Positions 41,864 through 51,769 of a DNA stretch of 64,000 bases are shown one piece after another. How positions within the stretch are numbered: position 1 is the first letter of the stretch; every line of letters starts with the position of its first letter. The notes beneath the pieces were generated by a model that saw nothing but the letters and a program-made list of their open reading frames with translations, searched no databases and had not been told where the DNA came from. The position numbers were made by a program, and so were the translations under genes. The stretch is from Odiellus spinosus (taxonomy: Eukaryota; Arthropoda; Arachnida; Opiliones; Phalangiidae), in the NCBI GenBank assembly GCA_963920705.1, contig OY987225.1, positions 3,236,501 to 3,300,500 on the forward strand. The letters run 5' to 3'.

Positions 41864-44800
41864 TTATAATACGTTTAAATTTAATCTTTTCACACAATTA
41901 TCAAAATTGGTTTTAGATAATAACTTTGTAAAAATATCCGCGACATTCTTATTAGATTGAATATATTTTAAACTAAACATTTCTTCAGTTAATTTATCGC
42001 GAATGAAATGATATTTAATGTCAATGTGTTTTGATCTTTGATTTTCAACGTTATTGTGTGAATAAAAGATTGCGGATTGATTATCACATAAGATCACTGG
42101 TTTCTTAATATTACCCATTTTTAGTTCGTTGATTATCGGCAGGATCCATAACAGTTCTTTTAAGGCTTCAGATATTGCGACGTATTCCGCTTCCATGGTT
42201 GAAAGCGATACAGACTTCTGTTTAACAGATCTCCAAATTATAGGGCAATCTCCAAGAAATAATACGTATCCAGATGTTGACTTTCGAGTATCGCGATCAG
42301 CACCCCAGTCGCTGTCACAATACATTGTAAATTGTAACTCTTCATTTTTGTGGTACGTTACTCCAAGATCTGACGTAGTAAGGACATAACGTAGTAATTG
42401 ACATAGCCTAGTCCAATGTGTATAGCCCGGATTGTTGTTAAATTGAGATAATGCTATTACTGCGAAGAGAATGTCAGGTCTAGTCTTTTGAGCTACAAAT
42501 AATAAGCAGCCGATGAGTTCTCTGTACGGTACGTTTTTCATACGATCTTTATCTTCATCTTTATCCGGACAGTCCATTCTTGATAGGATTGTAGATGATG
42601 GAATCGGTAAGCTTACTGGCTCTTCGGCATTTACATTAAATCGTTCAGCAACTTGTTTGATATAGTTAGTTTGACTCATTTTTAAAGTGCCGTCTGATAA
42701 GAATTTAAATTCCACGCCTAACAATTTCTTTATAGGTCCGAGTCGTTTAACGTCATATTTTGTTGATAGTAGTTGATATATATTTTCCGTGATTTCGTCG
42801 TTCTTAGCTAGTACTATTAGATCATCGACGTAGACGAGGACTATCGCTTTATACGGCATTATATAAATACAATTAGTACCCAATAACTTGTTAAAACCTA
42901 ATTCTTGAAAAGTTTGATCTAGAGCCAAATACCACTGTCGTCCGCTCTGCGGCAAGCCATAAAGTGCTTTGTATAGCTTGATACAAAAGTTCTTCGGGTT
43001 TTTCGTTTCGTAACCAGGTATTTGTTTCATGAAAACAGTCTTTTCTAGATCGCCGTATAGATAGGCATTCTTGATATCCAAATGTTCGTGAACCCAGCCG
43101 AAGGTAAGTATAAATATGGCGAGGAACAGTCTTATTAAAGAAAAATTCACGACTGGAGAGAAACTCTGATCATAATCTTCTCCTTCCACTTGGTTGAAAC
43201 CCTGCGCCACTAGTCGTGCTCTGTAACGTACAATTTCGTCGTTGATGTTCTTCTTTACTTGATATACCCAGCGGCATCCTACTATTTTCTTATCTTCAGG
43301 TTTTGGAACTATTTTAGCGACTCCTCGATGTTTTAACGTTTTAACCTCATCATCCATGGCGCGTTGCCATTCTTCTTTCTGCGGCGATTGGATAGCCTCA
43401 TTATAATTATTCGGGATAATAACTTCGGTATGATACGCTTCGAAAACGTTTAGTATGTCTTCTTGAGTTATACTGCTGATTAACGATGAGGCCAGATTCT
43501 TTTTCGAGAAATCGAAGACTTTCGGGTCTATTGCTAAGTTGTTATCTTGAATATGTTTCGCTAGTGATTTGTAAGATCTCCATAATTTTCCATCTGGATC
43601 CCGATAATATATATCAACTTCTCCAGCTGACGCTCCCTTTTTTCGAATTGGTACTTCACGATGCCAACCTGTAGGTATATCTTGAATACCCTTTTTAGCT
43701 TTCGTTTGAGTTATATCGTTCTTGGACTCTTCTAGGATGACTGAATGTGGTTGGTCCTCTTGTTCATCATCGTCGCTTAACTGTAATCGTTCTTCAGCAG
43801 GAGATTCATTCGCGTTTCGAATAGATATTTTTCTTTGCGGAGTCTTTGGTATTTCCTTTTTCTTAGGAATTATTTCGTCATCTTCTTCTTCGTTCTCTCT
43901 AGGCCAATTCATTAATACTACTTCGTTTTGTGGAAGTTTATACTGTTCTATGCCAAGTTCATTTTCGTTAAACGTTACGTGCTTAGTTTCCTCGACAGTT
44001 CTTTCCTTTGGGAACCATATTCGATAGCCTCTTGTGGTACTTGCGTATCCTACTAGTACACCCAACTTCGCTCTATTCTGGAATTTGTTTCTACGATGTT
44101 GCGGTGGAATATGAGCAAAGGCTAAGCACCCAATTCGTTTCAAATAGTTAGCGCTTGGGGTTCTTTCCATCCAGTATTGAAGTGGAACTCTATCCAAAAG
44201 CGAATGTCTTGATCGATTCTTTAAATGAGCGGCTGTCAATACGAGTTCTGCCCATAACATCTCCGGTAACTTGGTTTCTTCCATGATGGTGCGGACAGTA
44301 TTTAATAAAGTGCGATTTATGCGCTCTGCGACCCCATTCATGGGTGGTGAGTATACATTGGTCCTTTCTAATTTGATACCTTCCGTTTGACAGTAATTAA
44401 TAAACTTGTTGGAGCAATACTCCAAACCGTTATCAGTACGCAGCGCCTTGATTTTCTTTCCTGTTTGTCTCTCTACCTGGGCTTTATAAACTTTGAAACA
44501 ATCAAATGCTTCACTTTTGTGGGCCATAGTTAAGACTCGAATCATCCTGCTCCTATCGTCGATAAACGTGATAAAGTATTTAGCTCCCCCTAGCGAAGCC
44601 ACATTGGACGGTCCCCATACGTCGGAATGTATTAGATCCAATATTTCGGTGCTTCTGATTTGATTATTCTTCTTATACGGATGCCTTGTACTTTTAGATA
44701 ATTTGCACGGGATACATGTTGCTAACGTGTCTCTAAATGGTTCTAGTCCCTGCAACATTTCTTCCTTCGCCATATATTTAAGATCTTCTTGATTGATATG

Positions 44801-46150
44801 CCCCAAACGTGCGTGCCATAATTCTATCCCTTTTAAATTTCTTGTAATATTTGAACTTGACGTTTTATATGATTCCATTCCCGTCGTTTTTTCTTCGTCA
44901 TCTTCCGGTAATTCTTTCATTACTTGAGCATTTACGGTATAAAAATTCTCTCGCGTTAAATGAGCCAGGAAAGCTTTTTCACCATCCGGAAAATAAACTT
45001 GAAAGGTTGAATCATTAAACTTGCCAGTATATTTAGCTTGGTCCATCAAACGTACAGACATCAGATTTCTTCTCATGCCTGGAGCATATATCGTATTTCG
45101 TAAACATATTTGAATCTTCGGTTCGTCTAACATTTGAAGCCAAATATCACCCTGGCCTTCGACTCTCGATTTACCTTCACCCACTGTCGCTTCGGTACTT
45201 AATGGTGTGAAAGTACAAAACCAGTCTCTCTTATTGCAGAAGTGGTGTGTTGCCGCACTGTCCATAATCCAAGTATCGGACGAGGTTTCCGATAACATAG
45301 CTGATGCATAGAAAGCTCCTTTTCTTTGGCCTTTGTCGTTATTCTGTGGTTTTCTTTTGCTATAGCAATTGCTGGCTCGATGTCCCTTGCGTCCACATTT
45401 AAAACACGTTATCGGTTCACCTCTCTCTGAATTCCTTTCCTGAACTTGAGGCTTTTTATCTGTATATTTTGGTGTTCGATTCTCGGATTTCTTTACGTTA
45501 ACTACGAAGGCGTTCGCTGCCTTTTCGTCAGCTTGTCCCATTTGCTTTTGTCGAACTTCCTCAGATAATAAAAGTTTCTTAATCTTTTCAGGAGTAAAAT
45601 CAGCATCCTCTGATTGATACATTTGATAAACGAGAGCATCGTACGATTTAGGTAACGAACCAATTAGTATGTAACAAACATCGTCTTTAATCACAGGACG
45701 TCCGGCATTTTCTAGTTGGCGCTTCACATTATATAATCGTCCAATAAACGCTGCCATTTGTTCACCAGGCTGATAAGTCAACCCATAAAACTCTTTCTGT
45801 AACATCGCTATTCTAGCACGGGATTTCGGTTCGTATGTATTTCGTAAAGTAGCCCAAGCTTCAACTGCTGTTGACGTTTCTTCAATTACGCTACGTAAAT
45901 CTTCCCCAATTGAAGCAGCAATCGTTGCGTATGCTCTTGACTTTCTTAATCTAAACTTTTGTTGTAACTCTTCAGACTCTGTTGATGCTGGTGCGGTTTC
46001 GGTACCCTCAACGATTTCCCAAAGTCCTTTATCTCGTAATATCATTTCTACATCGAATTTCCATTGCTTATAGTTGTCTGACGTTAACTGGATACATTGT
46101 CCATGTAGTTTATATTCACGTTCCGCCATATTAAAAGTCGTTATGTTCAA
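41864..46150 (-). CDS. Copia Gag-Pol polyprotein with methyl-CpG-binding domain
   Basis: This 1,428-aa polyprotein encodes all enzymes for Copia replication. In order: Gag (residues 20-200, NYKQWKFDVEMILRDKGLWE), zinc knuckle C249-X2-C252-X4-H257-X4-C262, protease D297-S-A, integrase zinc-binding H446/H451/C479/C482, integrase core D510-D573-E609 with 35 residues between the last two, then an MBD-like domain at 825-881, reverse transcriptase (D1025, YVDD 1107-1110) and RNase H (D1279, E1320, D1356, final HIDIKYHF region). All catalytic residues are present. The MBD lies in the usually variable linker between integrase and RT. The start may be M1 or M8 (AATATGGCGGAAC). Protease processing presumably releases the parts. 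It is transcribed from its own LTR, antisense to the surrounding Gypsy-type element. Confidence 0.95.
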   Translation of the reverse strand: MNITTFNMAEREYKLHGQCIQLTSDNYKQWKFDVEMILRDKGLWEIVEGTETAPASTESEELQQKFRLRKSRAYATIAASIGEDLRSVIEETSTAVEAWATLRNTYEPKSRARIAMLQKEFYGLTYQPGEQMAAFIGRLYNVKRQLENAGRPVIKDDVCYILIGSLPKSYDALVYQMYQSEDADFTPEKIKKLLLSEEVRQKQMGQADEKAANAFVVNVKKSENRTPKYTDKKPQVQERNSERGEPITCFKCGRKGHRASNCYSKRKPQNNDKGQRKGAFYASAMLSETSSDTWIMDSAATHHFCNKRDWFCTFTPLSTEATVGEGKSRVEGQGDIWLQMLDEPKIQICLRNTIYAPGMRRNLMSVRLMDQAKYTGKFNDSTFQVYFPDGEKAFLAHLTRENFYTVNAQVMKELPEDDEEKTTGMESYKTSSSNITRNLKGIELWHARLGHINQEDLKYMAKEEMLQGLEPFRDTLATCIPCKLSKSTRHPYKKNNQIRSTEILDLIHSDVWGPSNVASLGGAKYFITFIDDRSRMIRVLTMAHKSEAFDCFKVYKAQVERQTGKKIKALRTDNGLEYCSNKFINYCQTEGIKLERTNVYSPPMNGVAERINRTLLNTVRTIMEETKLPEMLWAELVLTAAHLKNRSRHSLLDRVPLQYWMERTPSANYLKRIGCLAFAHIPPQHRRNKFQNRAKLGVLVGYASTTRGYRIWFPKERTVEETKHVTFNENELGIEQYKLPQNEVVLMNWPRENEEEDDEIIPKKKEIPKTPQRKISIRNANESPAEERLQLSDDDEQEDQPHSVILEESKNDITQTKAKKGIQDIPTGWHREVPIRKKGASAGEVDIYYRDPDGKLWRSYKSLAKHIQDNNLAIDPKVFDFSKKNLASSLISSITQEDILNVFEAYHTEVIIPNNYNEAIQSPQKEEWQRAMDDEVKTLKHRGVAKIVPKPEDKKIVGCRWVYQVKKNINDEIVRYRARLVAQGFNQVEGEDYDQSFSPVVNFSLIRLFLAIFILTFGWVHEHLDIKNAYLYGDLEKTVFMKQIPGYETKNPKNFCIKLYKALYGLPQSGRQWYLALDQTFQELGFNKLLGTNCIYIMPYKAIVLVYVDDLIVLAKNDEITENIYQLLSTKYDVKRLGPIKKLLGVEFKFLSDGTLKMSQTNYIKQVAERFNVNAEEPVSLPIPSSTILSRMDCPDKDEDKDRMKNVPYRELIGCLLFVAQKTRPDILFAVIALSQFNNNPGYTHWTRLCQLLRYVLTTSDLGVTYHKNEELQFTMYCDSDWGADRDTRKSTSGYVLFLGDCPIIWRSVKQKSVSLSTMEAEYVAISEALKELLWILPIINELKMGNIKKPVILCDNQSAIFYSHNNVENQRSKHIDIKYHFIRDKLTEEMFSLKYIQSNKNVADIFTKLLSKTNFDNCVKRLNLNVL

Positions 46151-46224
46151 ACTTCGCTAAGCCTTGTATTCCAGCCTTGCATTAAGTTTCTATTTCGTTT
46201 TCGTTTGGCTTTAAATAAATGCAA

Positions 46225-46241
46225 CCACGCTCTGCTACCAA
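46225..46241 (-). other. Copia primer binding site
   Basis: In element sense TGGTAGCAGAGCGTGGT follows the 5' LTR after two or three bases. Its first 11 bases match the complement of the 3' end of initiator tRNA-Met, the usual Copia primer. The same sequence occurs at the relic at 58.14 kb. Confidence 0.8.
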
Positions 46242-46242
46242 A

Positions 46243-46560
46243 TGTTATCGTGAATTTTGCAAGTTAAATAGATAAACCGACTTTATAATAAACAACATAT
46301 TTATTAAGTTAAATTATTAAAGTTAAATTACTACATAACAATTATGAGAGAGAGAGTGCTTGAGAAAGACTGACTAGTTGAAGAGCTGACAGCTGACTGA
46401 TTTTAGTGTGTAGAAGTATAGCAGACGACGCCTACCTTTGACCCCATGACCTTAAGAGAGTACCGCCACCTATCATATCTATTTTTGTGATGGTGTCAAA
46501 GGTCAACCTATTATACTTTTATTTTGTGATAGTGTCAAAGTTCAACCTATTATACTTTCA
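46243..46560 (-). repeat. Copia LTR, 5' copy (318 bp)
   Basis: Partner of 41507-41824. It contains the promoter for the polyprotein. The motif GCAGACGAC (46421-46429) occurs here and elsewhere in unrelated elements. Confidence 0.95.
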
Positions 46561-47151
46561 AAAAGTAAATAGATATGGATATATCGTAATTTTGGAAACC
46601 CCTCTAGAAATCGAAAGTAAAAATCTTAGGCACTGTCCGTGCCAAATTCCTCGTATATATATATTTAAAAACTTAACGTTGGACTCCCTCTTACGAATAA
46701 TCAAAGGGCAAGTCTCCTATATATTTTTTATAAGCACCTTCCGTGCGACCAACTCCGTGAGATAACGGGTTGTAGCGTCCCTCGAGTATATTAAGTATTA
46801 TCGTTTTTCCCCCCCTAGTATTTTAAAGTGTTATATTTTTGAAAGTGTTATTACCAATGTGCCTTACCATGAATAAAAGAGTGTTATTTTGATTGACCAA
46901 TTATGAGAAACCATACGTGAAACGAATCTTTTTCCCTCTTCTTCCCACGTGATTAAACTCCTCACACAATTTATCCCAACCCCCAAAACACTTTTTTTGT
47001 GTAAGCTTTTCTCGTTTTTCCCCGTGTTGGTGGCTCTTCGAACATTTTTCCCAAAACCAGCGTCTTTTAACCAAATTCGCGGGAAAAAGTTCGAACGCCG
47101 CTCGCCAGGCGGAAACGCTCCGGCGAGGGAAGAGAAAACCCTTATATAAAA

Positions 47152-47169
47152 TGGCGCAGTCGGCAGGAT
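47152..47169 (+). other. Primer binding site of the Gypsy-type element
   Basis: TGGCGCAGTCGGCAGGAT begins five bases after the LTR. It closely matches the tRNA-Ser-type site known from Drosophila 17.6 and 297. Confidence 0.8.
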
Positions 47170-47635
47170 TCGTGTAGAAAGGACTGTAATTGGTTGCTCA
47201 ATCACTCTCGTATTCGCGGTTGATCCCCAACAGATTTCCAGTGTGTTAGACTACCCCTTTGAAGAAAAAAAAAAGACGGAGAAGAATTTTTTTTTTTCCC
47301 TCTCCCTCTTTTTTCTTCCGAACGGCACATTGTTAGAGATCGGTAAAGCAAAACTTTTTTTTGCCGATCTATTTTTATTTTTGTATTTATTGTTATTGAT
47401 TGTTGAACTTGGGTTCTGAATGATTAGTTTCAAATTGATAGCGTTATTTTTCACGTTTTATACCGTTTTTCTATATAACCGCCTCCATTACGTCGTTAGG
47501 ATAGAGAACCCGAAGGTAGACATTTTACCACCCCCCCTAGTTTCTCATTTAACATTTTTAGAAAAACCAACCCCTGATACTAACCCCCTAGTGATACATT
47601 GAACCACCCCCACGTTTGTACCTAGACCCAAAACT
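47170..47635 (+). other. Leader of the Gypsy-type element
   Basis: An untranslated leader with A/T and pyrimidine tracts precedes the ATG at 47636. No gag is seen. Confidence 0.5.
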
Positions 47636-48013
47636 ATGGAGAATTTAGTCAGGTTTTTGGAGACGTCAGAGGGCAGGGTCGCCATAATGAGTGTAGGAGC
47701 AACAATGTGGTTAGCCCTTGCTTTATGGATATGTTGGAATACCAGATTATTTTGGTTTTGGATCCCCCTCAGAATCAGTACAGGAATCATACGATATTTG
47801 ATTACATTAATTCAGGAAAAGGGAGGAAATGAGCAGAATCGCCTGTCGAAGACTGACTTGATGTTTTTAACCGTTCTCTTAAGGGAAAACCAGATAACGC
47901 TAGTCCAACAATTAGAAGCTTTGAGACGACCCCTCCAGAAAGAAAGCACGAGAGAAACCCCACAGTTAGAAATAGAAACAGGGACCGTATATAGAATAGA
48001 AGAGAAATTAGAA
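47636..48013 (+). CDS. Membrane-protein ORF of the retroelement, 5' part
   Basis: From ATG GAG AAT, 126 codons reach the palindrome boundary; a stop falls just inside it at 48017. Two hydrophobic segments (about residues 15-35, MWLALALWICW, and 38-60, LFWFWIPLRI) predict membrane insertion. A hydrophilic tail with QLEALRRPLQKES follows. It has no similarity that I recognise to Gag, Pol or Env. The ORF continues at 50232 once the 2.2-kb palindrome is set aside, and the two parts are phase-compatible. Function unknown. Confidence 0.6.
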
Positions 48014-50230
48014 GGGTAAATCTTTCCCAAATCGCCCAGTGGCTCCCACGGCACCGATTTAGATTTTAATTAAACTTTAACCACTTGAAATATAGACCTT
48101 TTGATTGGGAAAGCCAAGTTTTTAGCTCAAAAAATTTAGTATTTTGAAAGATACAATTTTTTGAAAAAACCTTGTAGAGAGTCGACTAGTTTTAACTCCA
48201 AAATTGTGGCGACTTTGAGCGAAGATATCTAAAGATGAGTTAAAGTGACACACTTCCAATTTTTTCTCTATTTTATATTAGTGGTAGAGACCACTATGCG
48301 CCTGCGCAAACGTTCGAAAATTGTTCCCTTTATTTTATAAAATTCGTTAAAGGTGTCGTAAAATCTCGCAAAACCGGTAAATAGAATATCTTCAGCAGTC
48401 TCTCAACCATCGAAAAAACATTCTGGCTTGGGAAAAAAACTACCCTTATAGGGTAAAATGAATCGTAGGAGAACGAAAAAAATGCAAAAAGAATCCTGGG
48501 AACTGTACTTTCGAAGCTAAGGGGCCTCGAATTTGGCGTTTTTTGAAAAATCTCATAAACATGGTTCCTAATTGTAGCTTTTTTGGCAAGGTAGGACTCT
48601 AAAATTCAAATTAATTTTAATACGATCGGAAAGCAGAGGGTTCAGTCTATATCATATCAAAATTTCATTTTGTGTTTCCAACTCCTTCGTGTTCAAACGT
48701 TAAGAAGAAATCGACAGAATCTGAAGTTTAAATTAATAGTTCTTATGCATTAAACATACAGGGTGTTTCGCAAATGGTGGTAAGACCGAGCAACAGTGGG
48801 TTCTATGGGTCATTTTAAGACGAAAAGGTTCTATGACGTTTTGTCGTACGGGGCTCCGATTAAAAGTTACGAAATTAATCATGTGCGGATGACCCCTTAA
48901 CGTTCATTAATAAACGTATATACACAATGATAAAATACGCTTAACTATTTAGCTGGGTTTTTACATGCCTCATTTTCATGGTCGCTTATTAGCTAGATTT
49001 TTACACGCTGAACGCGCGTATCTAAACGAAACATATTTCACGTGCACTTCAGGGCTTCAAGCGCCGGTGAATTAAGAGCGAAAAAATTACGCTATTATAA
49101 GCACGCGCTTGATAAAAAATTGATTTTAGCATAGAGCATACGTTTATTAATGTACATTAAGGGGTCATCCGCACATGATTCATTTCATAACTCTTAAACG
49201 GCGCCCCGTACGACAAAACGTCATAGAACATTTTCGTCTTGAAATGACCCATAGAACCCACAGTAGCTCGGTCTTACCACCATTTTCGAAACACCCTGTA
49301 TGTTAAATGCATAAGAACTATTAATTTAAATAGAGATCGGGGTTTGGACAAAATAATCCACAACTATCAGTTAATCAGTTAATCATAAAAAAATAATCGG
49401 AAAATTATTCGCGATTACATTGGATTTATCATAGACTTTCCTCGAAAATTTTTAAGTTATGAATAAAGATAAAATAATCAGAAATTTTCTTGTCCAAACC
49501 CCGATCTCTAAATTTAAACTTCAGATTCTGTCAATTTCTTCTTAACGTTTGAACACAAATGAGTTGGAAACACAAAATGAAATTTTGATATGTTATAGAC
49601 TGAAACCACTGCTTTCAGATGATATTAAGATTATTTTGTATTTTAGTGTCCTACCTTGCCAAAAAAGCTACAATTAGGAACCATGTTTTTGAGATTTTTC
49701 AAAAAACGCAAACTTCGAGGCCCCTTAGCTTCGAAAGTACAATTCCCTTGGCATTTTTTCATTTTTTTCGTTCTTCTACGGTTCATTTTACCCTATAAGG
49801 GTAGTTTTTTTCCCAAGCCAGAATGTTTTTTCGATGGTTGAGAGACTGCTGAAGATATTCTATTTACCGGTTTTGCGAGATTTTACGACACCTTTAACGA
49901 ATTTTATAAAATAAAGGGAACAATTTTCGAACGTTTGCGAAGGCGCATAGTGGTCTCTACCAATAATATAAACTAGAGAAAAAATTGGGAGTGTGTCACT
50001 TTAACCCATCTTTAGATATCTTCGCTCAAAGTCGCCACAATTTTGGAGTTAAAACTAGTCGACTCTCTACAAGGTTTTTTCAAAAAATTGTATCTTTCAA
50101 AATACTAAATTTTTTGAGCTAAAAACTTGGCTTTCCCAATCAAAAGGTCTATATTTCAAGTGGTTAAAGTTTAATTAAAATCTAAATCGGTGCCGTGGGA
50201 GCCACTGGGCGATTTGGGAAAGATTTACCC
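48014..50230. mobile_element. 2.2-kb palindromic element in the retroelement ORF
   Basis: GGGTAAATCTTTCCCAAATC at 48014 faces its complement ending 50230. Arms of about 0.9 kb (48014-48918 and about 49139-50230, excluding the MITE at 49331-49510) flank a 220-bp spacer. There is no ORF of its own. The arms contain the module with CCCACAGTAGCTCGGTC that is also at 34.74 kb. I could not define a target-site duplication. Confidence 0.85.
49331..49510. mobile_element. 180-bp hAT MITE in the palindrome's right arm
   Basis: TAGAGATCGGGGTTTGGACA faces TGTCCAAACCCCGATCTCTA. The perfect 8-bp duplication AATTTAAA lies at 49323-49330 and 49511-49518. The left arm of the host palindrome shows the empty site (TTTAAATTAATAGTTC). 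This is the youngest layer of the nest by position. Confidence 0.95.
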
Positions 50231-50231
50231 C

Positions 50232-51581
50232 CAAGCGAGTGCTAGAAATAATCAAAAGGAGCTAGAAACCCACTTACGCATTGCCGAAACAGTTCGGGAT
50301 GCCCCTTCCCCCCTAGCAATCCAGTTAAGCCAAGCGGTACAGAAAATAGATCCCCTCACTTCAATCCCCCACGTAGAATCGACCAGCGAGGTTAAATTAT
50401 TCGAGAAGGTAGAATATTTAGCACCAGAAAGAAAAGAACATTCATTGAAATTATTTAACTATTCCCCCCAGGTATTAAGTAGTAAACCAGAGCGTACCCA
50501 CGTGGATAGCCATGTGATAGATATAGAAGATATTCCACCTATTGCATGCCCCCCGTATATAATCTACCCCGCTAAAGAAGCAACCATTGAGAGCCACGTG
50601 TCCGTTAGAAAGGATAAAGACAGGTTTGAGATCCCCCGAGGTAAACAGGTAGAGAAGCCAGAGGAAAAGGAATCCCCGCTTCATAGAAACCCCTATGTTA
50701 AGAAAGATTTTGGCCCGGGAGACGTTTACGAATATGTTTTCCCACATCAGATTTCGAATCCCGAGGAGAAACCAGATTCCACCCCGGCAATAGAACAATT
50801 TACAGACCCCCTAGAAACTTCCGCTAGCATACGGGAAGAAATTGAAATAGTTCAGGAAGACATTGAAATAGTTCAGGAAGAAATAGTTCGGGAAGAAATT
50901 AAAATAGATCAGGAAGAAATTAAACTAGAGCCGTTAGAACCCGAAGAAAAACCACCCCGCGAAGTTAAACAAGATAAGTTAGGCCCCCAAATCGAGGCAA
51001 TCGTTTTTCTAGTATACATGTACCTATTATTAGTCCCTTTAATATTTAGATCTGCTCTCAGTATAATATTAAATATATACTATGGTATTACTTATGGTAA
51101 TAAATCTATCAGTAATTTTTTGACAAAATACCCCAGGTTTTACCCCCCATCTTGGATGAAATATCTCCCCCACGTTAAATTAAAGCATATTAGTCCAAAC
51201 AATGTTAAAATTCACCCCGAGATTTGCAATTCCCAGCCGAAAATCAGAATAGAGGAAAGATCGATAAATCTATTAGAGAGATTACCCTCGATTAAGGATC
51301 CCCCCGAATATATGAAACCCGAAATACACCTTGTTTGTTCAATGTATTGGGCCGAGACCCTAGTTCAGATAAAAATAAGAATCCCGAAACCACGTTATCA
51401 AATCCCCAAATTCAGAGAACTTTATCGAATAACGAAACGTCTCAACAACCGGGGTAACGAATTTAGAAATCCTCATAGAGGTAAGGGAGACAATAAGTCC
51501 CCCATGCAAAAACAATGCGCAACGTTCGAACGCGAACGCGGTACAGGTGAAACGAAAAAACCCCCCGATTATAAATTATAA
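50232..51581 (+). CDS. Membrane-protein ORF of the retroelement, 3' part
   Basis: The frame is open from inside the palindrome (an ATG at 50190 belongs to the palindrome end) to TAA at 51581; about 449 codons belong to the retroelement. It is rich in Pro, Glu and Lys. A Glu-rich repeat (EEIEIVQEDIEIVQEEI) precedes one strong hydrophobic stretch (IVFLVYMYLLLVPLIF then SALSIIL), so with the 5' part I count about three membrane segments. The C-terminus is basic (RGKGDNKSP). There are no Cys-His boxes, catalytic motifs or furin-type site that I can see. The ORF is clean apart from the insertion, suggesting selection until recently. Function unknown. Confidence 0.6.
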   Translation, partial: QASARNNQKELETHLRIAETVRDAPSPLAIQLSQAVQKIDPLTSIPHVESTSEVKLFEKVEYLAPERKEHSLKLFNYSPQVLSSKPERTHVDSHVIDIEDIPPIACPPYIIYPAKEATIESHVSVRKDKDRFEIPRGKQVEKPEEKESPLHRNPYVKKDFGPGDVYEYVFPHQISNPEEKPDSTPAIEQFTDPLETSASIREEIEIVQEDIEIVQEEIVREEIKIDQEEIKLEPLEPEEKPPREVKQDKLGPQIEAIVFLVYMYLLLVPLIFRSALSIILNIYYGITYGNKSISNFLTKYPRFYPPSWMKYLPHVKLKHISPNNVKIHPEICNSQPKIRIEERSINLLERLPSIKDPPEYMKPEIHLVCSMYWAETLVQIKIRIPKPRYQIPKFRELYRITKRLNNRGNEFRNPHRGKGDNKSPMQKQCATFERERGTGETKKPPDYKL

Positions 51582-51754
51582 TCAAAAATGACAATGTCCA
51601 GAGAGACGAAAAAAAAAAACTTTTTAAGTGAAAAACATTTTTTTTTTTGTGTGTAAATATATATTTGTGTGCGTGAGTGTTAACCAAGTCGTCAAAAACA
51701 ATTGAAAAACGAACTTATTAAACTCAATCTTTATGGTTCGGGACGAACGCACAA

Positions 51755-51768
51755 GAAAGGGAGGGGAT
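51755..51768 (+). other. Polypurine tract
   Basis: AGAAAGGGAGGGGA directly precedes the 3' LTR, the expected plus-strand primer. Confidence 0.85.
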
Positions 51769-51769
51769 A

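Larger units (their letters stand above)
41502..46565 (-). mobile_element. Full-length Copia retrotransposon with MBD
   Basis: Two 318-bp LTRs, the 5-bp duplication AAAAG (41502-41506 and 46561-46565), primer site, polypurine tract and a single uninterrupted polyprotein ORF are all present. The 3' LTR of the host element (53481-53487) shows the empty site. With one LTR mismatch seen, the insertion is recent and the element could be active. Confidence 0.95.
39790..47146 (+). repeat. 5' LTR (2,298 bp) of Gypsy-type element, split by Copia
   Basis: The LTR runs 39790-41506 and resumes at 46566-47146 after the Copia insertion, totalling 2,298 bp, the same as the 3' LTR. It begins TGTGACCCCGTCACATAG. 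I noticed one mismatch to the 3' copy (47130 A against 54051 G). Open frames within it (40394-40654 plus, 40195-40596 minus, 41033-41236 plus) have no domain. The 4-bp duplication GGCT lies at 39786-39789. Confidence 0.93.

Noticed and set aside
43722-44027. 101-codon plus-strand frame in the Copia
   Set aside because: Shadow of the acidic, Glu-rich linker of the minus-strand polyprotein.
50190-50231. ATG at 50190 as true start of the 463-codon ORF
   Set aside because: The first 14 codons lie in the inverted end of the palindrome and occur again, inverted, at 48054-48013. The ORF belongs to the retroelement from about 50232 on.
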